From: Methanoculleus sp. SDB
Lineage (GTDB): Archaea > Halobacteriota > Methanomicrobia > Methanomicrobiales > Methanomicrobiaceae
DNA: 40,394 nt
Direction: 5' to 3'
Assembly: GCA_001412355.1 (NCBI GenBank)
Contig: LKUD01000042.1
Coordinates: 1-40,394 of the forward strand
The notes below the pieces were generated by a model that worked only from the letters and a program-made list of their open reading frames with translations, was not told where the DNA came from and did no database searches. A program made the position numbers and the translations under genes. Of this stretch, positions 33,043 through 40,394 are shown one piece after another; within the stretch, counting starts at the first letter, position 1; each line of letters starts with the position of its first letter.

Positions 33043-34103
33043 TGTCCATCACTCCTGTGAAGAAAGAGATAGATGAAGAACGGCACTCCAAGGAGTGCGG
33101 TCATGATGCCGACCGGTATGATCGCGGGAGCAAGGATGCTTCGGGCGAGGCTGTCAGCACCGAGCAGCAGGACCGCGCCCGCGAGTCCTGAAGCAGGGAG
33201 GAGAGTGCGGTGGTCGCCCCCGAGGATCATTCGCGTGATATGGGGTGCGACAAGACCGATAAACCCGATGGTGCCCGTGAAGCAGATGATGGAGGCGGTC
33301 ATGAGCGATGCGATGACCATAAATGCCGTCATTGAGCGCTCGACCGGCACCCCGAGGCTGGATGCCACCTCGTCCCCCTCTGCGAGTGCGTTCAGATCCC
33401 ATGCCCGGAGGAACAAATAGGGGAGGCACAGTGCAAGGATCAGGCTCACCACGCTGAGTTTCAGCCACGATGATTTCTCCAGTGAGCCGAACATCCAGAA
33501 GACCACCTCCTGCAGCTGTGCAGACGTGCCGAGATACTGAAGAAGCGAGGTGATGGCGGAGAAGAGATACATAAGCGCGATTCCGGCAAGGATCATGGTC
33601 TCCGACCTCACGCCCCGATACCGGGCCATCCCGTAGATCGCGCCGGCAGCGAGGGCCGAGAAGAGAAATGCATTGCCGATGACGAGGTACTCTCCGCTCA
33701 TCATCCCGGCACCGAGCACGATCGCGATCGAGGCACCGGTTGCCGCCGCGGAGGCGATGCCGAGCGTGAAGGGGCTCGCGAGGGGATTCCGGAGTATTCC
33801 CTGCATCACCGCACCGGCAATGGCGAGGCCGGCGCCTGCGGTCACGGCGAAGAGCACCCGGTGCAGCCGATAGTCCCAGATGATGATCATCGCGAGTTCC
33901 GTTGCACTGACGTGGTCGGGAAAGAGGCCCGCGAGGATTGCCCTGTACGATTCATCCACGGGGATATCAGCGGAGCCCAGGGTAACCGCAATCAGAGCGA
34001 GCACAATGAGCAGGATTACGAAAATACCGATAAATGTGAATCTTTTTCTCCGTAGCTGCCCGTAACGGCCATGGAGTTCAGCCGAGGTCTCCTCAGATGC
34101 CAT
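33036..34103 (-). CDS. ABC importer permease, FecCD/BtuC type
   Basis: A 355-residue permease with about ten membrane helices. Features of the FecCD family: AVTAGAGLAIAGAVMQGILRNPLASPFTLGIASAAATGAS, VFWMFGSLEKSSW, LGVPVERSM, GTIGFIGLVAPHITRMILGGDHRTLLPASGLAGAVLLLGADSLAR and a PVGIMTALLGVPFFIYL end. It would form a homodimer and receive substrate from the binding protein encoded just upstream (six-base gap). Confidence 0.95.
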   Translation of the reverse strand: MASEETSAELHGRYGQLRRKRFTFIGIFVILLIVLALIAVTLGSADIPVDESYRAILAGLFPDHVSATELAMIIIWDYRLHRVLFAVTAGAGLAIAGAVMQGILRNPLASPFTLGIASAAATGASIAIVLGAGMMSGEYLVIGNAFLFSALAAGAIYGMARYRGVRSETMILAGIALMYLFSAITSLLQYLGTSAQLQEVVFWMFGSLEKSSWLKLSVVSLILALCLPYLFLRAWDLNALAEGDEVASSLGVPVERSMTAFMVIASLMTASIICFTGTIGFIGLVAPHITRMILGGDHRTLLPASGLAGAVLLLGADSLARSILAPAIIPVGIMTALLGVPFFIYLFLHRSDGQW

Positions 34104-34109
34104 TTCCGG

Positions 34110-35318
34110 TCACTCCGGGTACACGAATGCCCCTTCGGATGCGAGATCGAACGGCAGCCGCTGGAACCTGTCCAGATAATCCTGGTGGAGCACCGCAGGA
34201 TTAAGATCGGCGAAGAGATCGGGATAGAACCATCGTGCGAGATATGCAGTCCCGATGAAATGCTGGGAACTTCCGAGAATATCGGAATGGATGATGTATA
34301 CTCTGTCATTCTGCACGGCAGCGAGCTGGTTCCACCCCGGCCGTGCGAGGAGCGATTGCCGGACCGCGATGAGCGGTTCGATATCGCTCTTCGCATAACC
34401 GCCGAACTCAAGACCCTTCCCCGCCAGTTTTATGATCACTTCTGGATTGCGCACGATCACCGCTTCAGGATCGATTTCGGGGTAGTCGGCGGCCTCGTCG
34501 CGAAAAATGTTCATGCCGCCGGCAAGCTCGATCTTCTCATTGTATCCCGCTGCACCCGCGACGGTCTTGTAATCGTTCCAGTACTCGAAATACACACGTA
34601 CCCTGTCCTTCTCAGCGATTGAGGAGACCCGTGTTCCGATAGTGTCCATCACTGACGAATAGAATTGGGCGAAATCATTCGCACCCTCTTCCTTGTCCAC
34701 TATCAAGCCGATCTTCCGGATCTCTTCAGGATAGGTCCGCGGATTGAAGCAATCAAACCTGAATACCCGGATGTCGGGATAACTGCCGGTGAGTTTCTGC
34801 CCGATCTCGTCGCAGGCAGTGGTGCTGATGGTGGCATAGAGGAAGACGGTATCGGGATGCATTGAGAGAACCTTCTCCATATCCGGGGACCAGACGGACC
34901 CGATATTCTCCCGGCCGGCATGCTCGGGGAAGAAGGAGGATTTTTCCTGCGTATATTTGTCTGTCGCGACGATCTTTTCGGGATCGAATCCGATGGCGCG
35001 GAGTGTTTCCGCGGCTTCGCCATTAAAGACCACCACCCTCCGAACCGGGCGATACAGCACGATGTGGTCGGATACCGAATCCGAGACCGGCTTCGGTGTT
35101 CCGTTCCATTCGAGATACACGTGGGCGGCATCGCGGATGTCTTCACGCGTGAGGGCGGGAGAAGCGGAAAGATACTCAAGGATCCCGGTTCTCAACTCCT
35201 GCCCTGTGAGCGCATCATCGCCATTATAATCCGCAGGAATACCGTAGGCATCCCACCCCGCAGCGATGCCTGAGCCGCACAGGAACAGAAGGAAGATGCA
35301 CAGCGCAAGCCGCTTCAC
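34110..35318 (-). CDS. ABC importer substrate-binding protein with N-terminal EF-hand
   Basis: A 402-residue secreted protein. Signal peptide 1-20 (ALCIFLLFLCGSGIAA); then a 12-residue calcium loop, D30 to E41 (DYNGDDALTGQE), within a dockerin- or EF-hand-like segment extending to about 70; then a Fe3+/cobamide-type binding fold from about 85 (RPVRRVVVFNGEAAETLRAIGFDPEKIVATDKY) to NDRVYIIHSDILGSS near the end. COG0614-type proteins bind iron chelates, haem or corrinoids. No lipobox is visible, so attachment to the cell surface is unclear. Four-base overlap with the small protein gene upstream. Confidence 0.88.
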   Translation of the reverse strand: MKRLALCIFLLFLCGSGIAAGWDAYGIPADYNGDDALTGQELRTGILEYLSASPALTREDIRDAAHVYLEWNGTPKPVSDSVSDHIVLYRPVRRVVVFNGEAAETLRAIGFDPEKIVATDKYTQEKSSFFPEHAGRENIGSVWSPDMEKVLSMHPDTVFLYATISTTACDEIGQKLTGSYPDIRVFRFDCFNPRTYPEEIRKIGLIVDKEEGANDFAQFYSSVMDTIGTRVSSIAEKDRVRVYFEYWNDYKTVAGAAGYNEKIELAGGMNIFRDEAADYPEIDPEAVIVRNPEVIIKLAGKGLEFGGYAKSDIEPLIAVRQSLLARPGWNQLAAVQNDRVYIIHSDILGSSQHFIGTAYLARWFYPDLFADLNPAVLHQDYLDRFQRLPFDLASEGAFVYPE

Positions 35319-35812
35319 GTCCGTCCCCTCCTCATGTACGCGAGATATCCCGTCACCGCAAGGAGCGGAAGTGCAATCCCGATGCCCGATTGCGGAGCCG
35401 CGACATCCGGGACGGGTGCAGACGGCGAGAGGGCTGCGCCGGTGGTTGCCTCATGCACGTTTCCTGAAAGGCTGTCTCCAAAATCTTCCCATGTTCCCGT
35501 AATCCCGCTCTCCTCATCGCCGATTCTTACGGTGTACTCGATGGCCTCTTCCCCGAGGAATGCAAAGCACAGCCGGTGTGAAAGGAGCCGCGTACTCTCC
35601 GGCGGATGGGTGGTCGCCACAAATTCGTATCCCCGGGGAAGTTCTTCAATGATGCCGCCCGCCATGATCCCGTGAATCTCCAGCGTGACCGTCGTCGTCG
35701 CATCAGGATTCTCCTGATAAGAGCGGATGACATCCGGCACGGTCAGCGCGGCGGCATTGCCGACCGAAAACAGTATGATAAGGAGAAGGGCGAGTGCGGG
35801 ACGTTTCATCAT
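35315..35812 (-). CDS. Small secreted membrane-anchored protein, first gene of the importer operon
   Basis: A 165-residue protein with a signal peptide (about 5-22; ALALLLIILFSVGNAAA), a beta-rich domain (about 25-110; TTTVTLEIHGIMAGGIIEELPRGYEF, AIEYTVRI), a Pro/Ala/Ser linker and a C-terminal helix (ALPLLAVTGYLAYM) followed by RRGRT. So it is secreted and anchored at the C-terminus. It overlaps the substrate-binding protein gene by four bases and leads the operon, which suggests an extracellular role in uptake, for instance capturing or handing over the ligand. This is inference from position; no family recognised. An ATG-ATG start occurs; the first is used. Confidence 0.8.
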   Translation of the reverse strand: MMKRPALALLLIILFSVGNAAALTVPDVIRSYQENPDATTTVTLEIHGIMAGGIIEELPRGYEFVATTHPPESTRLLSHRLCFAFLGEEAIEYTVRIGDEESGITGTWEDFGDSLSGNVHEATTGAALSPSAPVPDVAAPQSGIGIALPLLAVTGYLAYMRRGRT

Positions 35813-35988
35813 ACCATCTGGTTTCGGAAGAGTTTTAATTATTGCGATAAATGTAGCACGAAATTGTATTTTTTTGAGCCCTTTTATTCACATCACCTGA
35901 TATTCACTCACTCGCGGGCAGAAACCTGGAGGGGGAGAGATGATTTCGCAATACCGTGAAGAAAGCCCCCAAAAAATTCAAACCCGCT

Positions 35989-36384
35989 TTACCCGAGTGT
36001 GCCGTACGGACCTTTCCAGTTTCGTGTTTTCTCTAAAAATTGTTTATATCCGTTCTTTCTGATGAATTCGATCGACTGTCTGTATTTTTTATATTTATAT
36101 CCCTTTTTATCGTAAAAACCGGAGATTATGGTACAGGCGGAATAGTCCGGGCAGTCTGCGCAGGTTTCAAGGTTTCTCTGGCCGAAGCAACATACTTTCA
36201 TCGGGCATCTGGCTTTGGAAATGTCCCTCTCTCCGGTATCGTACCCCAATTTACAGCCCTTGCAGAATCCTTCGACGAATGGCTTGCAGGTTCTGCAACA
36301 GGCCCCGCAGCACCCGACAAACCGCACCGGATTCTCCGGTTGCCTGTTCTCTGATTCCGTCATTCTCTCAGAGTCCTCAGTCAT
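35989..36384 (-). CDS. DUF3795 Cys-rich protein
   Basis: About 131 residues. Cys pairs are CCGACC-x2-C, CKGC, a middle CPMKVCCFGQRNLETCADC and FYDKKGYKYKKYRQSIEFIRKNGYKQFLE at the end, which is the DUF3795 layout. It presumably binds zinc or an iron-sulfur cluster; its role is unknown. The start is uncertain: ATG 36384 follows GTGA closely; ATG 36363 would lie about 36 bases after TATATTAT and have GAGGA upstream; the frame is open to 36570, but that extension does not fit the family. Codon use is more AT-rich than neighbouring genes. Confidence 0.8.
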   Translation of the reverse strand: MTEDSERMTESENRQPENPVRFVGCCGACCRTCKPFVEGFCKGCKLGYDTGERDISKARCPMKVCCFGQRNLETCADCPDYSACTIISGFYDKKGYKYKKYRQSIEFIRKNGYKQFLEKTRNWKGPYGTLG

Positions 36385-36629
36385 TTTCACATAATATACT
36401 TTTTCAGGGTATCGTGGCTTACAAAGAGGCTTAAAAACGAAGCCCCCATTACGGTTTCCTCCACGATACATGATGTTTAAATGGGTTATTCTCCAGAAGT
36501 CTTTTTCGAAGAAAAGTCTGCTTTGACCGTACTCCCCGCGCTGTAGAAGGTTCATCAGGGTTCCGGTCAATCACGGAATGACAACTAAAATAAGAATCCG
36601 GATCATTGACACCATCAGGAGAGAAGCAT

Positions 36630-37862
36630 ATGATGTGGAAGGAAATCGCAGCCGTGCTCTGCATTTCGGCACTCTGTATTGTCCCGGCATTCGCCGGACT
36701 GTATGAACCGACGGTGATCATCACCGATACGGACGTGTCCCCGGCGGTGCTTATGCCCGGAGAGACCGGGGTTATTACGGTGACCCTGAAAAATACCGCC
36801 AAAGCATCGCTGACAACGACCTACACCGCCCAGACGTCGACGAGCGAGATAACGACAAGCACCGAGGTCAACCCGACGATCAGCAGTGTCTATCTCGACG
36901 GGGGCGGGGACGTTGAGGTGCTGGGAGGAAATTCCCAGTATTCGGGGGATCTTGGTCCCGAACAGTCCATCCAGCTCTCGTTTTTAATCAGGGCTCCGGA
37001 GAAGGACGGCATCTATTTCCCTCTCCTGAGGGTGCGGGTGCTGGGGGCGGAAAGCCTCCTGTACCCGATACTGGTCAATGTGAATGTGCCGGTCTCGGTT
37101 GTCAAAAAGCCGGTGCTTCTCATCAGCCAGTCGGGGCCCGAATATATCCGGCCCGGTGATGAGGTGGAGGTGACACTCAGCGTCTCCAACAGCGGGCGGA
37201 GCAGTGCGGATGATATATTCATCCGGGTTGCCGAGGACGATCCCTCCCTTGCCCCGAAAACGTCGGGATCGTTTCACGTGGACCGCCTCGACGACGGCGA
37301 ATCGCAGGACCTCGTTCTCTTCCTTGTTACCGACCCCGACCTGGAAACCGGTATCCGCGAGATTGCCCTCGATGTGAGCTATTACACCGTGGATGGCGTT
37401 CTGGTGTCCCGGACCGATGCCGTCTCTCTCGACGTCCGCGGCCGTGCGGCTATCGGTATCGCCTCCGTCAAGACCGATCCGGTGAGGGTGATGCAGGGGG
37501 ACCAGTACGACCTGATCATCCGCCTAGAAAATACCGGCACCGGCGATGCGACATCCACGAAGGCGGCAATCGACCTTCCTTTTTCCGGCAACAAGGAATC
37601 CTTTATCGGAAAGATCAAGCCGGATAACGATGCTCCAGCCGTTTTCACGCTCGATGCGTCCGAAGCCCGCGACTATGACTATGCCCTGACGGTCACCTAC
37701 GAGGACGACTGGGGGGCCCACACCGAAACATTCCCCCTGACAATGCCGGTCCGGTCGAAAGGCGACGGGGGCATCGTTGTCTTCGGCGTGATCCTCCTCG
37801 CCGTCGTTGCGGCGGGCGCATGGTACTATTTCGTCTACACAAAAAAGGACGGACAGGACTGA
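36630..37862 (+). CDS. Secreted CARDB/COG1361-like protein, partner of an ABC system
   Basis: A 410-residue protein with a signal peptide (about 3-22; IAAVLCISALCIVPAFAG), two to three CARDB-like beta-sandwich domains (LMPGETGVITVTLKNTAKAS; IRPGDEVEVTLSVSNSGRSSADDI; VMQGDQYDLIIRLENTGTGDATST) and one C-terminal helix (about 380-400; VVFGVILLAVVAAGAWYYF) with a basic end. COG1361 proteins are S-layer-like surface proteins of methanogens. CAGGAG lies about nine bases before ATG 36630; a TTG at 36606 is less likely. It heads a cassette with an FtsX-type permease and a LolD-type ATPase, six bases before the permease, so it is probably the extracellular partner. Confidence 0.87.
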   Translation: MMWKEIAAVLCISALCIVPAFAGLYEPTVIITDTDVSPAVLMPGETGVITVTLKNTAKASLTTTYTAQTSTSEITTSTEVNPTISSVYLDGGGDVEVLGGNSQYSGDLGPEQSIQLSFLIRAPEKDGIYFPLLRVRVLGAESLLYPILVNVNVPVSVVKKPVLLISQSGPEYIRPGDEVEVTLSVSNSGRSSADDIFIRVAEDDPSLAPKTSGSFHVDRLDDGESQDLVLFLVTDPDLETGIREIALDVSYYTVDGVLVSRTDAVSLDVRGRAAIGIASVKTDPVRVMQGDQYDLIIRLENTGTGDATSTKAAIDLPFSGNKESFIGKIKPDNDAPAVFTLDASEARDYDYALTVTYEDDWGAHTETFPLTMPVRSKGDGGIVVFGVILLAVVAAGAWYYFVYTKKDGQD

Positions 37863-37868
37863 GCACCG

Positions 37869-39083
37869 ATGTTCGAGAACCTCAGGGTCTCCGTGTTTCT
37901 TGCGGCGCGGGCCCTGCAGCGGGGCGGCAGGGGCAGAGTGCTCTTAAATATCATCGTCATCGCCTTTGTCTTCACCAACATGATCTTCCTTCCGTCGGTC
38001 ATTTCGGGAGCCGTGGAGTCGTATAATGTCCAGACCATCGATTTCATGACGTCGGACATCGTCATCGGGCCGCGTGTGGACGAACGCTACATCGAGGATG
38101 CCGACACCCTCCTCGGACGTATCAACAGGATTCCCGGCGTCATCCGGGCATCCGCACGATTTTCCATGCCCGTCTCGGTGGACTTCGAGGAGAATACCGT
38201 TTCCATCGAAGTCAAAGCCTTCGACCCGCGCGATGAGGTGGAGGTCACGAAGATCCACGAGTTCATCGAGGAAGGCAGTTTTCTGGGAAGCGGGGACCGC
38301 GACGAGATCCTGCTCGGGGTGCTCGTGACCGGCCACGAGGACAAGTCGAAGGACTTCTACGATTCGCTCGGCGGGGCGGCCGTCGGGGACGTCGTCACGG
38401 TCAGGTACGCAAACGGTGTTGTGCGTCAGTACCGGATCAAGGGCATTGTCCGGACAAAATCCTATATCGCCGATTACATGGCGTTTGTCACCGCCGACGA
38501 GATGGAGAGCGTGCTGGGCGGCACCGGGCCGAACACCCGTGCAAGCGAGATCCTCGTCAAGGCGACCGACGATGCCGATCTTTCCGCCCTCAAACGAATG
38601 ATCCTCAGTTTCGGTGTCGGGGAGGAAGTAAAAACCTGGGAGGACGCAACATCGGACATCGTCGCCGAATCGGTCGAATCCTTTAACATCATCAACAACA
38701 TCACCGTCATCGGAAGCCTCATCATCGCAATCGTGGTGATCTTCATCCTGATTACGATCAAGACATTCACCAACAGAAAGCAGATTGGCATCCTGAAAGC
38801 GATCGGGATAAAAAAGAGCGTCATCATCAACTCCTATGTCATGCAGGTGTTCTTCATCTGCACCTTCGGGGTGATCCTCGGGCTGGTGATCCTCGAGGCG
38901 ATGGTGCTCTACTTCACCGCCTACCCAATCGAATTTCCGGACGGGACCGTCACGCCGCTTGTGGATGCGGGCATGCTCGTTGAAAATACCGTCATGCTCT
39001 ACCTCTCCTCGGCGGTTGCCGGGTTCATTCCCGCCTGGCGGATCACCAACGAAAAGATCCTCGATGCGATGCGGGGTGCCTGA
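37869..39083 (+). CDS. ABC transporter permease, FtsX/LolE type
   Basis: A 404-residue permease. One N-terminal helix (about 22-45; VLLNIIVIAFVFTNMIFLPSVI), an extracellular domain (about 46-270), then helices near 272-298, 322-352 and 370-390. The coupling loop is KTFTNRKQIGILKAIGIKKS and the end GFIPAWRITNEKILDAMRGA, both typical of the LolC/E-MacB family. It is only distantly similar to the permease at 13288-14508. Its stop codon overlaps the ATPase start by one base (TGATG). Confidence 0.92.
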   Translation: MFENLRVSVFLAARALQRGGRGRVLLNIIVIAFVFTNMIFLPSVISGAVESYNVQTIDFMTSDIVIGPRVDERYIEDADTLLGRINRIPGVIRASARFSMPVSVDFEENTVSIEVKAFDPRDEVEVTKIHEFIEEGSFLGSGDRDEILLGVLVTGHEDKSKDFYDSLGGAAVGDVVTVRYANGVVRQYRIKGIVRTKSYIADYMAFVTADEMESVLGGTGPNTRASEILVKATDDADLSALKRMILSFGVGEEVKTWEDATSDIVAESVESFNIINNITVIGSLIIAIVVIFILITIKTFTNRKQIGILKAIGIKKSVIINSYVMQVFFICTFGVILGLVILEAMVLYFTAYPIEFPDGTVTPLVDAGMLVENTVMLYLSSAVAGFIPAWRITNEKILDAMRGA

Positions 39084-39775
39084 TGATCACCGCCCGCAAC
39101 CTGAAAAAGATCTATACGATGGGCCGTGTCGAGGTGCACGCCTTGAACGGGGTATCCTTCGATATCGGTACCGGTGAGTTTGTCGGGATCATGGGATCGT
39201 CGGGCTCCGGGAAATCAACCCTTCTGCATATGCTCGGGCTTCTGGACGATCCCACCGAAGGGGAGATCACGATCGGCGGCGAGGATGTGCTCGAGTTCTC
39301 CGACAGCAAAAAAACCCGGTTCCGGCTGCAGAAGTTCGGGTTCATCTTCCAGGATTACGCCCTCGTCCCTGAGCTCTCGGCGCTTGAAAACGTCATTCTC
39401 CCGGCACTCGCCCGCGGCGTCCCCCTCCCCGACGCCTCTGCGACGGGCCGCGACTACCTCGACCGGGTGGACCTCGCAGGGAGGAAGGACCACCTCCCCG
39501 CCGAACTCTCCGGCGGCGAGCAGCAGCGGGTGGCCATCGCCAGGGCCCTCGTAAACAACCCCGACATCCTCTTCGCCGACGAGCCCTGCGCAAACCTCGA
39601 CAGCATGAACTCGCGTGCCGTACTCGATCTTTTCGGGCAGATCAACGAGGAGCTGAACCAGACGGTGATCATGGTCTCCCACGAAGACTGGCACAGGGAG
39701 TATTTCGACCGGGTGATCCGCCTCCGCGACGGAAAGATCGAGAAGGAGGAGGTGTTGCGGGAAAAAGTTCAATGA
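39083..39775 (+). CDS. ABC transporter ATP-binding protein, LolD type
   Basis: A 230-residue ATPase. Walker A GSSGSGKST (38-46), Q-loop FIFQDYALVPELS, signature [15 protein letters not shown], Walker B ILFADEPCANLD and VSHE. The Cys in DEPC replaces the usual Thr, a mild departure. The order, secreted protein then permease then ATPase, differs from the other cassette, where ATPase precedes permease. After the stop, 242 bases to the next gene show no recognisable feature. Confidence 0.94.
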   Translation: MITARNLKKIYTMGRVEVHALNGVSFDIGTGEFVGIMGSSGSGKSTLLHMLGLLDDPTEGEITIGGEDVLEFSDSKKTRFRLQKFGFIFQDYALVPELSALENVILPALARGVPLPDASATGRDYLDRVDLAGRKDHLPAELSGGEQQRVAIARALVNNPDILFADEPCANLDSMNSRAVLDLFGQINEELNQTVIMVSHEDWHREYFDRVIRLRDGKIEKEEVLREKVQ

Positions 39776-40017
39776 CGACAATCTCAGGTTTCACGGCAGA
39801 GAGGGAGAAATGATATATTGGTTACTGTCCCGCTTTTTCCTCACCGGAGATACAACAAGGGCAAGCCCCGGAAGAGAAACCCCCGGGACTCCGAATGACG
39901 GGAACTCGGCACACGGGGTGGCATCATCGGGGGAAGAGAGTGAAAGGGAAGAAATTACACGAGTGTAGAGTGGTTATGGTGCACCAAAAGGATCACGGAG
40001 GGAAAGAGGGAGAATAA

Positions 40018-40394
40018 TCAGGATTTTTTCCGGCCATAGCAGATGAGTGCAATTATCCCGAAAATAAACCCAAGAGGAATGAACAGAGCGGGAAATTCCG
40101 GTACAACAACATCCGGGGGCATGCCACAGGAAGGATGCCAGTCCGAATACTGATTGTTCGTCAGCCGGATCGGCCCGGATCCGTCCGCGTTCATGACGTA
40201 AATCTCATCGCTTCCATCCCGATCGGTAACAAACGCAATTTTCGTTCCGTCCACGGACCAGGCCGGCTGCCAGTCCTGTGAAGGATCGGTTGTCAGCCGG
40301 GTCTGGGCGGTTCCGTCCGCGTTCATCACGTAGATCTCATCATTTCCTTCCCGCCTCGAATAAAATGCAATTTTCGTCCCGTCCGGTGACCAGG
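40018..40394 (-). CDS. PD40/TolB-type repeat protein with PEF-type C-terminus (5' part missing)
   Basis: The gene runs off the right edge; only the last 125 codons or so are present. Two or more TolB-like beta-propeller repeats are seen ([61 protein letters not shown]). The C-terminus [28 protein letters not shown] is a PEF-like sorting signal with one membrane helix and basic end, like that of the repeat protein at 17849-19264. A secreted, surface-anchored propeller protein is therefore likely. The frame is open to the edge, so the true start lies outside. Confidence 0.87.
   Translation of the reverse strand, partial: WSPDGTKIAFYSRREGNDEIYVMNADGTAQTRLTTDPSQDWQPAWSVDGTKIAFVTDRDGSDEIYVMNADGSGPIRLTNNQYSDWHPSCGMPPDVVVPEFPALFIPLGFIFGIIALICYGRKKS

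Noticed and set aside
35941-36063. 40-codon plus-strand ORF after GGAGGGGGAGAG
   Set aside because: It overlaps the end of the DUF3795 gene and its second half is antisense to that gene.

Overview
The window looks like chromosomal DNA of a methanogenic archaeon, most likely of the Methanomicrobiales or a close relative. The grounds are indirect, because no methanogenesis gene lies here: archaeal TATA-type promoters with very short leaders, several secreted DUF3344/PEGA/PKD/CARDB surface proteins of the kind common in that order, PEF-type C-terminal anchors, and a compact archaeal-style trp operon. Genes are dense, coding DNA is GC-rich and intergenic DNA is AT-rich. No rRNA, tRNA, CRISPR array, insertion sequence or phage gene was seen.

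Left part (1-6.7 kb): mostly single housekeeping or accessory genes. They are a molbindin, a 52-residue zinc-ribbon protein missed by length cut-offs, a secreted serpin lipoprotein, a small membrane protein, a radical SAM protein, a DUF6064 membrane protein, a MarR-methyltransferase pair under a perfect palindromic operator, and a TrmO-like tRNA methyltransferase.

Surface-protein region (6.7-24 kb): a secreted PKD/DUF3344/dockerin-like protein (minus strand); a plus-strand operon of two DUF3344 proteins, a LolD/MacB-type ABC ATPase and permease, and a third DUF3344 protein; a GATE-domain membrane protein; a candidate structured RNA ending in an oligo-T hairpin ahead of a methyltransferase; a PEF-anchored repeat protein; and a 1388-residue DUF3344/PEGA protein. 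Five proteins here carry DUF3344-like modules. The ABC pair sits inside their operon, so transporter and surface proteins probably act together.

Metabolic region (24-31.6 kb): a J-domain protein, a methyltransferase, and the complete tryptophan operon trpEGDCFBA on the minus strand, in which every adjacent pair overlaps. TrpF appears to start at an AUU codon inside the end of trpC. The promoter upstream of trpE has three GTAC-centred sites that could be operators.

Right part (31.6-40.4 kb): a 725-base non-coding stretch with a candidate small RNA; a four-gene FecCD/BtuCD-type importer operon whose binding protein carries an EF-hand loop; a DUF3795 Cys-rich protein; a second cassette of secreted CARDB-like protein, MacB-type permease and ATPase; and the 3' part of a PD40-repeat protein with a PEF-type tail, cut by the window edge.
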